A stretch of 64,000 bases of DNA from Flavobacteriaceae bacterium (GCA_021648755.1 JAKISG010000005.1:65133-129132); one strand, 5' to 3'. Positions 8,646 through 17,726 are shown, counted from the stretch's first letter. Translations and numbers: made by a program. The notes: generated by a model not told the origin, from the sequence alone.

Positions 8646-10442
8646 TTAATCATTCAACTTTAAAACCGCCATAAATGCTTTTTGTGGTATTTCAACATTA
8701 CCAACTAAACGCATACGTTTTTTTCCTTTTTTCTGTTTTTCTAACAATTTGCGTTTTCTTGAAATATCACCGCCATAACATTTTGCAGTTACATCTTTGC
8801 GCAATGCTTTTATGGTTTCTCTTGCAATAATCTTTGCACCAATTGCTGCCTGAATTGGTATGTCAAATTGTTGACGTGGAATCAATTGACGCAATTTTTC
8901 ACACATTTTTCTACCAATATACTGTGCGTTTTCTGCGTGTATTAAAGCTGATAGTGCATCTACACTATTGCCATTTAATAAAATATCTAATTTTACTAAC
9001 TTTGAACTTCGCATGCCTATTGGTGAATAGTCAAATGAGGCATAGCCTTTAGAAACTGTTTTTAATCTATCGTAGAAATCAAAAACTATTTCTGCCAAAG
9101 GCATATCAAAAGTCAATTCTACGCGCTCTGTGGTTAGATATGTTTGGTTGGTAATTAAACCTCTCTTTTCAATACACAAACCCATTACTTGACCAACAAA
9201 ATCTGATTTTGTAATAATACTTGCCTTAATAAATGGTTCTTCTACACGTTCTAAACCTGAAGGGTCTGGCAAATCACTTGGGTTATTAACTAAAATTGCT
9301 ATATCTGGTTGTTTTCTTGTAAAGGCATGATAAGAAACGTTTGGAACAGTTGTAATTACTGTCATTCCAAACTCACGTTCTAAACGTTCTTGAATGATTT
9401 CCATATGTAGCATACCTAAAAACCCGCATCGGAATCCAAAACCTAATGCTGCTGAACTTTCGGGTTGCCAAACTAAAGAAGCATCGTTTAATTGTAACTT
9501 TTCCATAGAGTTTCTTAACTCTTCAAAATCTTCTGTGTCTACAGGGTAAATCCCTGCAAAAACCATTGGTTTTACATCTTCAAAACCATCAATTTTTTCG
9601 GTTGTTGGGTTTAATACATCTGTAATTGTATCACCTACTTTTACTTCTCTTGCATCTTTAATTCCTGTAATTAAATAACCTACATCGCCTGTTGAAACTA
9701 CTTTTTTTGGTGTTTGTGTTAAATGTAATGTACCCACTTCATCTGCAAAATATTCTTTATCTGTTGATAAAAATTTCACTTTTTGTCCTTTTTTAATTTC
9801 TCCATTTACTACTTTAAAATAGGTTTCTATTCCTCTAAAAGTATTGTAAACAGAATCAAAAATTAATGCTTGTAATGGTGCATCTTTATCTCCTTTTGGG
9901 TGTGGTATTTTTTTAATAATTGCTTCTAAAATGTTTTCTACTCCAAACCCTGTTTTACCACTTGCATGAATAATCTCTTCTAAATCACAACCTAATAAAT
10001 CTATAATATCGTCGCTAACTTCTTCTGGGCTAGCACTTGGTAAATCTATCTTATTTAAAACGGGTATAATTTCTAAGTTATTTTCTAGAGCTAAATATAA
10101 ATTAGAAATAGTCTGTGCTTGTATACTTTGTGCTGCATCAACAATTAACAATGCTCCTTCGCAAGCAGCAATTGATCTAGATACTTCGTAAGAAAAATCT
10201 ACGTGACCTGGGGTATCTATTAAATTTAGAGTATAGTCTTCGCCTTTAAAAGTGTAGTTCATTTGAATTGCACGTGATTTAATGGTAATGCCACGTTCAC
10301 GCTCTAAATCCATATTATCTAAAAGTTGTGCTTTTGACTCTCTCTCAGTTACCGTATTTGTAAATCCTAATAACCTATCTGCCAAAGTGCTTTTGCCATG
10401 ATCTATATGTGCAATAATGCAAAAATTTCTTATTTTCTTCAT
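8646..10442 (-). CDS. lepA: Elongation factor 4 (LepA)
   Basis: A translational GTPase of about 598 residues. The G1 motif AHIDHGKST is near residue 11, followed by ERERGITIKS, DTPGHVDF (G3) and NKIDLP (G4). The EF-4-specific C-terminal domain ends with RKRKLLEKQKKGKKRM and the motif GNVEIPQKAF. LepA acts on the ribosome, back-translocating or assisting initiation and assembly. Two ATGs lie 6 nt apart (10448 and 10442); homologues begin at the second (MKKIRNFCIIAHID), so I chose it. It stands alone, with its own promoter box. Confidence 0.96.
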   Translation of the reverse strand: MKKIRNFCIIAHIDHGKSTLADRLLGFTNTVTERESKAQLLDNMDLERERGITIKSRAIQMNYTFKGEDYTLNLIDTPGHVDFSYEVSRSIAACEGALLIVDAAQSIQAQTISNLYLALENNLEIIPVLNKIDLPSASPEEVSDDIIDLLGCDLEEIIHASGKTGFGVENILEAIIKKIPHPKGDKDAPLQALIFDSVYNTFRGIETYFKVVNGEIKKGQKVKFLSTDKEYFADEVGTLHLTQTPKKVVSTGDVGYLITGIKDAREVKVGDTITDVLNPTTEKIDGFEDVKPMVFAGIYPVDTEDFEELRNSMEKLQLNDASLVWQPESSAALGFGFRCGFLGMLHMEIIQERLEREFGMTVITTVPNVSYHAFTRKQPDIAILVNNPSDLPDPSGLERVEEPFIKASIITKSDFVGQVMGLCIEKRGLITNQTYLTTERVELTFDMPLAEIVFDFYDRLKTVSKGYASFDYSPIGMRSSKLVKLDILLNGNSVDALSALIHAENAQYIGRKMCEKLRQLIPRQQFDIPIQAAIGAKIIARETIKALRKDVTAKCYGGDISRKRKLLEKQKKGKKRMRLVGNVEIPQKAFMAVLKLND

Positions 10443-10484
10443 GTTCATTTATAAGGGTGCAAGATAGTATTATTTTTTTTCACG

Positions 10485-10492
10485 CAAAGTTA
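10485..10492 (-). promoter_or_regulatory. -7 box (TAACTTTG) of lepA
   Basis: TAnnTTTG on the minus strand, 42 nt before the lepA start. A perfect 10-bp palindrome (AAAGCGCTTT) lies just upstream at 10494-10503. The rest of the gap to 10699 shows only AT-rich sequence, including two near-copies of TTTTTATAAAAAAAT about 33 bp apart. Confidence 0.45.
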
Positions 10493-10699
10493 AAAAGCGC
10501 TTTGTAATAGTTTGTCTTTTAGAGCACCTCTAAAAAACAAAAGGCTAAAAACTAAAAAACAAATTAATCCTAAATTTAATATAAAATATGGTTTTTTTCA
10601 AACGTACCGTTTTTTTATAAAAAAATCTTATGTAGGGGTGATTTTTATAAAAAAATGTTAAAATTTCATCTTATAATTTAGTAAATTATAAATAGGGTT

Positions 10700-11140
10700 T
10701 TAAATGCCTTTAGAAACTGTATTTGGTAATTCGTTAATCGTATTTTTAGCATAAGGAAAATAGGCTTTTAATTGTTTGCCTGCTTCATTAATACCTTGTA
10801 TTAAACCATGCACAAAATTATTCTTTTTAAATTCGGCTAGAACGATATCTTTTGTACTATCCCAAAAATCTGTTGGTACTTTTTGATGGATTCCTTTATC
10901 TCCAAAAATGGCAAATTTTTTATCCTTAATATCAAGATAAAACAAGACTCCATTTCGGGCTTTAGTCTCGTCCATTTTTAAATAATAAAAAACTTCTTTT
11001 GCTCTATCTAAGGTTTTTTTTGTGGTAGATTTTTCTATATGTACGCGAATTTCTCCAGAAGTATTTTTTTCAGCATTAAGAATAGCATTAATAACTTGTT
11101 GTTCTTGTTGTTGTGTTAAAAAATTTGCTGCTTTAGACAT
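10700..11140 (-). CDS. TPM-domain protein (small, soluble)
   Basis: A 146-residue protein with a TPM (YgcG/Psb32-type) domain: FLTQQQEQQVINAILNAEKN, then SGEIRVHIEKS, then GVLFYLDIKDKKFAIFGDKGIH. It has no signal peptide or membrane helix. It sits 54 nt downstream of a LemA-family gene and behind a MerR regulator on the same strand. In flavobacteria such clusters often carry a second, larger membrane-bound TPM protein; none follows here before lepA. The biochemical role of TPM proteins in bacteria is unsettled. Confidence 0.85.
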   Translation of the reverse strand: MSKAANFLTQQQEQQVINAILNAEKNTSGEIRVHIEKSTTKKTLDRAKEVFYYLKMDETKARNGVLFYLDIKDKKFAIFGDKGIHQKVPTDFWDSTKDIVLAEFKKNNFVHGLIQGINEAGKQLKAYFPYAKNTINELPNTVSKGI

Positions 11141-11194
11141 TGAGGTGCTTATTTTATAAGTTTTATTTTGTAATAAGCAAAATATTCAAAAAGA

Positions 11195-11785
11195 TTAAAA
11201 TTCTACTTTAGGTGTTTTTTCACTACCAGAATCTGATTTAAAATAAGTCATATCTCCTAAATTAAACCATTTTGCAAAAATAAAATTAGGAAATTTTTTA
11301 AGTAGTTTGTTATAAGGTTTTACTTTATCATTAAAACGGTTACGTTCAACATTAATTCTATTCTCGGTTCCTTCTAATTGACTTTGTAATTCTAAAAAAT
11401 TCTGATTTGCTTTTAAATCTGGATATTTTTCAACTACTACCATTAATTTACTTAGGGCTCCTGATAAGCCACTTTGTGATTTTTGAAAAGCGGCCATTTT
11501 TTCTGGAGTCAAATCTCCTGCATTTATGGTTGTTTTAGTCGCCTCTGCCCTTGCTTTTATTACGCCTTCTAAAGTTTCTTTTTCATGTGTTGCATAACCT
11601 TTTACAGTACTAACAATGTTAGGTATTAAGTCTGCTCTACGTTGATAAGAACTTTCGACATTTGCCCATTGCCCTGTTGCTTCTTCTTTTAAAGTAATAG
11701 CGTTATTATAAAATCCTGATCCTTTGCTATATGCCCAAAAAGCAATTAAAGCAATAATTATTAAAGGTAACAACCATTTTTTCAT
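11195..11785 (-). CDS. LemA family protein
   Basis: A 196-residue protein with one N-terminal membrane anchor (about residues 4-20) and the helical LemA domain. Signatures include QWANVESSYQRRADLIPN, TVKGYATHEKETLE and NVERNRFND. LemA proteins are common membrane-anchored helical proteins without a proven function. The gene lies 19 nt downstream of a MerR regulator and upstream of a TPM-domain gene, so the three form a likely operon. Confidence 0.92.
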   Translation of the reverse strand: MKKWLLPLIIIALIAFWAYSKGSGFYNNAITLKEEATGQWANVESSYQRRADLIPNIVSTVKGYATHEKETLEGVIKARAEATKTTINAGDLTPEKMAAFQKSQSGLSGALSKLMVVVEKYPDLKANQNFLELQSQLEGTENRINVERNRFNDKVKPYNKLLKKFPNFIFAKWFNLGDMTYFKSDSGSEKTPKVEF

Positions 11786-11804
11786 ATTTGTGAATTTTAG
11801 TGAT

Positions 11805-12134
11805 TTATAATTGGTTTTTAAAATTTATTAGTTCAGATTTTATACTTTCTAATCTTGTAATAATCTCGTGATTATTTTTTATTACTTCTGGTTTTTCTTT
11901 TAATTTCTTTTTTGCACCTTCTAAAGTAAATCCTTTTTCTTTTACTAAATGGTAAATCAGTTGCAAGTTTTTAATATCTTCTGATCTAAATAATCGGTTT
12001 CCTTTTTTGTTTTTTTTAGGTTTAATTAAAGTAAATTCTTTTTCCCAAAATCGTATTAATGAAGTGTTAACGCCAAATGCTTTGGCAACTTCTCCTATTT
12101 TGTAATATTGTTTATTTCCTAAATCTATATGCAT
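11805..12134 (-). CDS. MerR-family transcriptional regulator
   Basis: A 109-residue protein consisting almost wholly of a MerR winged helix-turn-helix: YKIGEVAKAFGVNTSLIRFWE, then the wing (KKGNRLFRSEDIKNLQLIYHLVKEKGFTLEGA, split by the wing turn). A short helical tail follows, with no effector-binding domain and no metal-binding cysteines. It is first in a unit with the LemA and TPM genes, which it may control. Ligand and targets are unknown. Confidence 0.88.
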   Translation of the reverse strand: MHIDLGNKQYYKIGEVAKAFGVNTSLIRFWEKEFTLIKPKKNKKGNRLFRSEDIKNLQLIYHLVKEKGFTLEGAKKKLKEKPEVIKNNHEIITRLESIKSELINFKNQL

Positions 12135-12198
12135 ATAATCATTGATTTTTAGATTTTGATTTTAGATTTTTTTATTTAAAGACCAAAAAATTTAGTTA

Positions 12199-12206
12199 CA
12201 AAGTTA
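12199..12206 (-). promoter_or_regulatory. -7 box (TAACTTTG) of the merR-lemA-TPM unit
   Basis: TAnnTTTG on the minus strand, 64 nt before the merR start. No good -33 element was seen. Confidence 0.4.
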
Positions 12207-12622
12207 GTAAATTAATTTTTTAAAAGTTTAAATCATTTTAAATAAATAAAAAATTTTTCTTAAAATTGTAATTTGTTTTTAAAAAAATAGTTAGAAAATT
12301 CTTTTTTAAAAACTGTAACATGTTGTAAATTAAAATCTTAAAAATAACAACTACTTCTAAATCATCTATAAAACTTTATACTTTGTACAAGGTAAAAAAA
12401 ACGAAGCAAAATATACTAGTGTATTTAATAAAGTAATAGTTTTTAACTATTTTTTTAAGACTAATAAAATCATCATTACTTTATCGAAAGAAAGTTCATT
12501 AATTTTTTAACAGGGCAAAAAGTAGGTCTAACTTATTATGGTATATTTTATATTGATTTTATATTGCCTTATATTTTAGTATACAATTAAATTAGTTTAC
12601 TTTAGCTCATTAATAATTATAA
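12207..12622. other. Gene-free AT-rich intergenic region
   Basis: About 420 nt between the divergent merR unit and the next + gene. I see no gene or RNA family. It holds a spaced inverted repeat with arms ATAAAGTAAT (near 12427 and 12475) and several poly-A/T tracts. The region just before 12623 has only an imperfect promoter-like box (TACTTTAG). Confidence 0.4.
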
Positions 12623-13150
12623 ATGAGTTTATCTGGCATTAAATTAAAAGCAATAATTAAGAAAACGGAAAAACTTTTAAAAAGAAGAAATGAAGAAAAT
12701 GCTCTTGAAGTTTCTTCTAGAGTAAATACTGTTGGCATAATTGTAGATGAAGGCTCTAAATTTAACTTTGAATCTCTTAAGGAATTACAAAAAAATATAG
12801 CTTCTGACTCTACAAATTTCCATGTTTTAACCTGTAAAAATACAACCGATAATTACAACGAGTTTAGAGGCGTATCGTTTAATGAAAAAGATTTTTCTTG
12901 GAACGGCACATTAAAATCAAAAGAAGTAAATTTTTTTTTAGAATCTAATTTTGATATGTTAATTGATTATACAAAATCTGCAACAATATATAAAAAATAT
13001 TTAGTTGCAAAATCAAATGCAAAATTTAAAGTTGGTTATGCAGCTATTGATAATCGTCTTTTTGATTTTATGATTGCAGTAGAAAATGAAAAAATTAGTC
13101 AGTTTAATAAAGAACTTATTAAATATCTAAAAATTTTAAATAAAATTTAA
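12623..13150 (+). CDS. Conserved flavobacterial protein, possibly DUF6913
   Basis: A 175-residue soluble protein with no signal or membrane helix and no motif I can assign to an activity. It begins with a basic helix (KLKAIIKKTEKLLKRR) followed by alternating strands and helices (TVGIIVDEG; FDMLIDYTKS; KVGYAAIDNRLFDFMIAV). It sits 2 nt upstream of dapA on the same strand, so the two are co-transcribed and probably coupled in translation. A protein of this size and position before dapA is recurrent in flavobacteria. The DUF number is from memory and should be checked. Confidence 0.75.
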   Translation: MSLSGIKLKAIIKKTEKLLKRRNEENALEVSSRVNTVGIIVDEGSKFNFESLKELQKNIASDSTNFHVLTCKNTTDNYNEFRGVSFNEKDFSWNGTLKSKEVNFFLESNFDMLIDYTKSATIYKKYLVAKSNAKFKVGYAAIDNRLFDFMIAVENEKISQFNKELIKYLKILNKI

Positions 13151-13152
13151 TT

Positions 13153-14019
13153 ATGAAACAGTTAATAGGTACAGGAGTTGCGTTAGTTACACCATTTACA
13201 AGCAAAGGTGCAATTGACTATATTGCTTTAGAAAAACTAGTTAATTTTCAAATTGATAATGCTGTTAATTATCTTGTATTATTAGGAACAACTGGTGAGC
13301 CAGCAACACTTACAAATGATGAAAAGAAAAGTGTAATTGCTAAAATAATTGAAGTAAACAACGAACGTTTACCTCTAGTTTTAGGAATTGGAGGAAATTC
13401 AACTCAACAGGTTATTAACGAAATCAAAACGACTAATTTAGAGGCTTTTTGCGCTATACTATCCGTTTCTCCATATTACAATAAACCAACTCAAGAAGGT
13501 ATTTATCAGCACTTTAAGGCAATTGCAAATGCAACAAATAAAGCAATTATTGTTTACAATGTACCACACAGAACAGGTAAAAATGTAGCGCCTGAAACCA
13601 TAATTCGTTTAGCCAATGATTGTAAAAATATTGTTGCTGTAAAAGATGCTGCTAGTGCTATTTTACAAACTTTTGAATTACTAAAAAACAAACCAAATGA
13701 TTTTCATATAATCTCTGGTGATGATGCTTTGGGTTTAACGTCTGTTTTAGCGGGTGGTTCTGGTGTAATTAGTGTTATTGGTCAAGCAATGCCAAATGAA
13801 TTTACCAAAATGATTAGTTACGGATTGCAAAAAGAAACTAAAAAAGCATTTGACATTCATTATGAATTAATGCCACTAACCGATTTAATCTTTAGAGAAG
13901 GTAATCCTGCTGGTGTTAAATGTATTTTAAACCATAAGGATATTATGGAGGCTAATGTTCGTTTGCCTTTGGTTATGGCTTCTGATGAATTAAAAAGGCT
14001 TATTGCCAGCGAATTATAA
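13153..14019 (+). CDS. dapA: 4-hydroxy-tetrahydrodipicolinate synthase
   Basis: A 288-residue TIM-barrel enzyme that condenses pyruvate with aspartate semialdehyde, the first committed step to diaminopimelate and lysine. The Schiff-base lysine is Lys164 (VAVKDAAS). The catalytic triad is visible as Thr47 (GTTGEP), Tyr109 (SPYYNKPT) and Tyr135 (VYNVPHRTG), with Arg140 for substrate binding. Length and motifs are normal. It starts 2 nt after the preceding hypothetical gene. The pathway supplies peptidoglycan precursors. Confidence 0.96.
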   Translation: MKQLIGTGVALVTPFTSKGAIDYIALEKLVNFQIDNAVNYLVLLGTTGEPATLTNDEKKSVIAKIIEVNNERLPLVLGIGGNSTQQVINEIKTTNLEAFCAILSVSPYYNKPTQEGIYQHFKAIANATNKAIIVYNVPHRTGKNVAPETIIRLANDCKNIVAVKDAASAILQTFELLKNKPNDFHIISGDDALGLTSVLAGGSGVISVIGQAMPNEFTKMISYGLQKETKKAFDIHYELMPLTDLIFREGNPAGVKCILNHKDIMEANVRLPLVMASDELKRLIASEL

Positions 14020-14069
14020 TTTTTCTTTGAATTAATTTCTAGTATATTTTCTTCATTTCTGTAAACTTA

Positions 14070-14309
14070 TACTTTTGTTTTTAAAAAAAAATTAACACCT
14101 TATTTTCTAACTATTATATTTTTAAAAACTCTAAATAGTTAGAAAAACTGAAAACACAAGCAACGAAATTATTATCGAATATGAAAAAGTGTGAGTTTAC
14201 CTGACACCCAACATTTAACAAACATTTAGCACTAAAAAAACCTCATAATTTCTAGCGTCAAATTACTTTTGTTTTTTATACCGTGTTTCATATAATAATA
14301 GTACTTTTG
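14070..14309 (+). promoter_or_regulatory. Upstream region of bamD with three TACTTTTG boxes
   Basis: TACTTTTG (TAnnTTTG type) occurs at 14070-14077, 14264-14271 and 14302-14309. The last is only 4 nt before the bamD ATG, so if used the mRNA would be nearly leaderless; the middle one would give a leader of roughly 36 nt. The first lies ahead of a long hairpin (14103-14146). No good -33 elements were seen. Confidence 0.45.
14103..14146. repeat. Inverted repeat with 13-bp perfect arms
   Basis: TTTTCTAACTATT at 14103-14115 and its exact complement AATAGTTAGAAAA at 14134-14146 enclose an 18-nt loop. It lies 84 nt after dapA and 168 nt before bamD. There is no T-run after either arm, so it is not a standard terminator. 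Confidence 0.7.
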
Positions 14310-14313
14310 CAAG

Positions 14314-15120
14314 ATGAAAAATTTAGTTTTCTTATTATTTATTACCGTTTTATTTACAAGTTGTAGTGAATATCAAAAGGCATTGAATAAAGGAACTATT
14401 GCAGATCAATATAAAATGGCAGAAGAACTTTATGAAGCAGGTAAGTATAGTAAAGCAATTACCCTATTTGAAAAAGTAACACCTGCATTTAAAGGGAAGC
14501 CACAGATGCAAAGAATTCAATTTATGGTTGCTAACTCTAATTTTAAAACTAAAAGTTACGAATTAGCTGCTTATTATTTTAATCGTTTTATAAATAATTA
14601 CCCTAAAAGTTCTAAGTTAGAAGAAGCCAATTTTTTAGTTTCTCAAAGTTATTATAAATCTTCACCTGTCTTTAGTTTAGACCAAAAAGATAGTCAAAAA
14701 GCACTAACATCATTACAAGTATTTTTAGACCGCTATCCAGACTCTAATAATGCAAAATTAGTTAACAGTCAGTATAAAGAATTAACCGAAAAATTAGAAA
14801 AAAAGGCTTTTGAAATAGCAAAACAATATTATAAAACTGAAAATTATATCGCTGCAATTACAGCATTGGGTAATTTTACAACGGAGTATTTAGGTTCAAA
14901 ATACAAAGAAGACGCCTTATTTTATAAATTTAAAGCAGGTTATGATTTAAGTTTAAAAAGTATTTTTCATAAAAAAGAAAAACGCTTAAACGATGCTTTA
15001 AAGTACCACAAACGTTTTATAAAATATTACCCAGAATCTCAATATATAGAAGAGTCTGATGCAATGTTAGAAAGAATAAATATAACGTTAGAAAATATGG
15101 AACTATTAAACAGTAAATAA
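14314..15120 (+). CDS. bamD: Outer-membrane protein assembly lipoprotein BamD
   Basis: A 268-residue lipoprotein with lipobox Cys17 (LFTSCSEYQ) followed by tetratricopeptide-type helices: ADQYKMAEELYEAGKYSKAI, YELAAYYFNRFINNYPKS, LTSLQVFLDRYPDS and LKYHKRFIKYYPES. The YP-ending repeats are typical of BamD, the essential partner of BamA at the outer membrane. It heads the group bamD-rpoZ-coaBC-DUF4835, a standard flavobacterial order. Confidence 0.93.
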   Translation: MKNLVFLLFITVLFTSCSEYQKALNKGTIADQYKMAEELYEAGKYSKAITLFEKVTPAFKGKPQMQRIQFMVANSNFKTKSYELAAYYFNRFINNYPKSSKLEEANFLVSQSYYKSSPVFSLDQKDSQKALTSLQVFLDRYPDSNNAKLVNSQYKELTEKLEKKAFEIAKQYYKTENYIAAITALGNFTTEYLGSKYKEDALFYKFKAGYDLSLKSIFHKKEKRLNDALKYHKRFIKYYPESQYIEESDAMLERINITLENMELLNSK

Positions 15121-15206
15121 TTATGAAACAAGCATGTTAAAGGTTTGTTTTTAAAGAAAAATAATAACAAACAACGTGACCTTAAAAAAAAAAATAAATT
15201 AATATT

Positions 15207-15551
15207 ATGAAAGATTATAAAAATACTGATGCAGCACAAACAACTGTAACTTACGACAAAAATGAAATAGAAGCACCTACGCAAAATATATATGAAGCAA
15301 TTTCTATTATTGCAAAGAGAGCCTCACAAATTAATGTAGATTTAAAACAAGAATTGGTTGAAAAATTAGAAGAGTTTGCTACATATAATGATAGTTTAGA
15401 AGAAATTTTTGAAAACAAAGAACAAATTGAAGTTTCTAAATTTTACGAGCGTTTACCAAAACCTACAGCTCTTGCTGTTGAAGAATGGTTAAACAATGAA
15501 ATTTATTATAGAAAACCAGAAGTGAAAGAAGACTCTACTGAAGAAAACTAA
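15207..15551 (+). CDS. rpoZ: DNA-directed RNA polymerase omega subunit
   Basis: A 114-residue protein. Bacteroidota omega proteins of this size share the core APTQNIYEAISIIAKRASQIN, followed by an acidic helical tail (LEEFATYNDSLEEIFENKEQ). Omega helps assemble beta-prime into RNA polymerase. It stands 86 nt after bamD and 6 nt before coaBC, the usual flavobacterial position, which supports the call despite weak similarity to E. coli omega. Confidence 0.88.
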   Translation: MKDYKNTDAAQTTVTYDKNEIEAPTQNIYEAISIIAKRASQINVDLKQELVEKLEEFATYNDSLEEIFENKEQIEVSKFYERLPKPTALAVEEWLNNEIYYRKPEVKEDSTEEN

Positions 15552-15557
15552 AAAAAT

Positions 15558-16772
15558 ATGTCTGTTTTAAGCGGTAAAAAAATACTACTTGGTATAAGTG
15601 GAGGGATAGCTGCTTTTAAAACGGCAAATTTAGTACGCTTATTTATTAAATCTGGAGCAGAAGTTAAGGTGATAATGACACCTTCTGCAAAAGACTTTGT
15701 AACCCCCTTAACCTTATCGACGCTTTCTAAAAACCCAGTATATTCTACTTTTTTTGATAAAGAAAATGACCATGAACTCTGGAGTAACCATGTCGATTTA
15801 GGACTTTGGGCAGATTTAATGCTCGTTGCTCCTGCAACAGCAAACACACTTTCTAAAATGTCTAATGGTATAAGTGATAATTTTTTATTAGCCTGTTACC
15901 TATCTGCTAAATGTAAAGTATATTTTGCTCCTGCAATGGATCTAGACATGTACAAACATCAAAGTACCAAAAACAGTATTACTAAATTACAAAATTTTGA
16001 CAATGTCTTAATTCCTGCTACAAGTGGTGAATTGGCAAGTGGTCTAGTTGGCGAAGGGAGAATGGCTGAGCCAGAAGACATCATTGCTTTTATAGAAAAA
16101 GATTTACTTACAACATTACCTTTATACAACAAAACCATTTTAATTACTGCTGGACCAACACATGAAGCAATAGACCCTGTTCGCTATATAGGAAATCATT
16201 CTACAGGAAAAATGGGTTACGAATTAGCACATCAAGCAGCTAATTTAGGCGCAAAAGTACTTTTAATTTCTGGACCATCTAATGAAAAAATAACACATAA
16301 TTTCATTACTAAAATTGCCGTTAAAAGTGCTGAAGAAATGTACCAAGCAGTGCATATTAATTTTAAAGATGCAAATATTGTTATTGCTGCTGCTGCTGTA
16401 GCAGATTATAAACCAACAATAATACATTCTAAAAAAATTAAAAAGAAAGATACAACTTTACAAATTGAATTAACACCTACAAAAGATATTTTAGCATCTA
16501 TTGGTGCAATTAAAGAAGCTCAATTTTTAGTTGGCTTTGCTTTAGAAACAGATAATGAATTAGAAAATGCAAAAGGCAAATTAAGACGTAAAAATTTAGA
16601 TTTAATTGTTTTAAATTCTTTGCAAGATAAAGGTGCTGGATTTGCAACTGCAACCAATAAAATTACCATTATTGACACCGAAGAACACATAACAAAATTC
16701 TCACTAAAATCTAAAGCCAAAGTTGCCAAAGATATTTTTGAAATTATTTTAAATAAATATACTATCACTTAA
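15558..16772 (+). CDS. coaBC: Bifunctional phosphopantothenoylcysteine decarboxylase / phosphopantothenate-cysteine ligase
   Basis: A 404-residue fusion making 4'-phosphopantetheine for coenzyme A. The CoaC half (about 1-180) has the flavin-binding GISGGIAAFK, catalytic His78 (SNHVDLG) and PAMDLDMY. The CoaB half has GPTHEAIDPVRYIGNHSTGKMG and the AAAVADYKP segment. Where E. coli has its active-site Cys in ACGxxGxGRM, this protein has Ser161 (ELASGLVGEGRM); I believe this is common in Bacteroidota, but it is worth noting. The gene follows rpoZ by 6 nt. Confidence 0.95.
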   Translation: MSVLSGKKILLGISGGIAAFKTANLVRLFIKSGAEVKVIMTPSAKDFVTPLTLSTLSKNPVYSTFFDKENDHELWSNHVDLGLWADLMLVAPATANTLSKMSNGISDNFLLACYLSAKCKVYFAPAMDLDMYKHQSTKNSITKLQNFDNVLIPATSGELASGLVGEGRMAEPEDIIAFIEKDLLTTLPLYNKTILITAGPTHEAIDPVRYIGNHSTGKMGYELAHQAANLGAKVLLISGPSNEKITHNFITKIAVKSAEEMYQAVHINFKDANIVIAAAAVADYKPTIIHSKKIKKKDTTLQIELTPTKDILASIGAIKEAQFLVGFALETDNELENAKGKLRRKNLDLIVLNSLQDKGAGFATATNKITIIDTEEHITKFSLKSKAKVAKDIFEIILNKYTIT

Positions 16773-16813
16773 TTCAAAACGTTTTTAGTATATTGCAACA
16801 TAACACTAAAAAA

Positions 16814-17704
16814 ATGCGTAAATTAGTACTCTTTTTTATTCTAATTTTTACTTTTATAAATATAAAGGCACAAGAATTAAATTGCACAATTACTGTAAAT
16901 CACGATCAAGTAAGAGGGTCTGATGATCAAATTTTTAAAACTTTAGAAAAATCTATTAACGATTATCTTAATAACACAAAATGGACAGACAAGCAGTATA
17001 AGAAACAAGAAAAAATTCAATGTGCAATAACTTTAAATATTACTGAAAGACCAGAAAACAACACATTTAAGGGTTCTTTGCAGATTCAAGTTTTAAGACC
17101 CGTATTCAATTCAACGTATTTGACACCTGTTCTTAATTTTAATGATGATAATTTATCTTTTAACTACGAAGAGTTTCAACCCTTAATTTACAACGAAAAT
17201 ATTTTTGAATCTAACTTAACTTCCATACTAACTTTCTATGCCTATGTAATACTAGGGGTTGACGAAGATACTTTTGCATATAATGGAGGAGATCAATACT
17301 TTAAAAAAGCTGAAAATGCAATGCTTGTAGCACAACAAAGTGGTTATAAAGGCTGGAAAAGAATAGATGGTAATACAACCAGATATCAATTTATTGAAAA
17401 TATGCTAAATAATACCTTTAAAGACTATCGTTTAGTAATGTATCGCTATCATCGTAATGGCTTAGATGTTATGTTTGATGATAAAGATAAAGCAAAAAAA
17501 ACTATTGGTGAAGCAATAACTAACCTACAACGTATTTACTCTAAAAGACCAAGGGCTTATTTGTTACGTGTATTTTTAGATACAAAAGAAGATGAAATAG
17601 TTTCTATTTTTAAAGAAGGTCCACAAATAGATACACGAGGGCTTCAAGAAATGCTTTTACGTGTTTACCCAGCAAGAAATGATAGTTGGAAAGAGATTAA
17701 ATAA
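16814..17704 (+). CDS. DUF4835 family exported protein
   Basis: About 296 residues with a cleavable signal peptide (MRKLVLFFILIFTFINIKAQ). The frame extends to a TTG at 16793, but the ATG at 16814 begins the signal peptide properly and was chosen. The mature part matches the DUF4835 pattern (ELNCTITVNHDQVRGSDDQIFKTLE; LYRYHRNGLD-like segment; YPARNDSWKEIK at the end). The function is unknown. In other flavobacteria recN commonly follows coaBC-DUF4835; here the next gene is mutS on the opposite strand. Confidence 0.88.
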   Translation: MRKLVLFFILIFTFINIKAQELNCTITVNHDQVRGSDDQIFKTLEKSINDYLNNTKWTDKQYKKQEKIQCAITLNITERPENNTFKGSLQIQVLRPVFNSTYLTPVLNFNDDNLSFNYEEFQPLIYNENIFESNLTSILTFYAYVILGVDEDTFAYNGGDQYFKKAENAMLVAQQSGYKGWKRIDGNTTRYQFIENMLNNTFKDYRLVMYRYHRNGLDVMFDDKDKAKKTIGEAITNLQRIYSKRPRAYLLRVFLDTKEDEIVSIFKEGPQIDTRGLQEMLLRVYPARNDSWKEIK

Positions 17705-17726
17705 ATATTAAACCTTATTTAACTAT

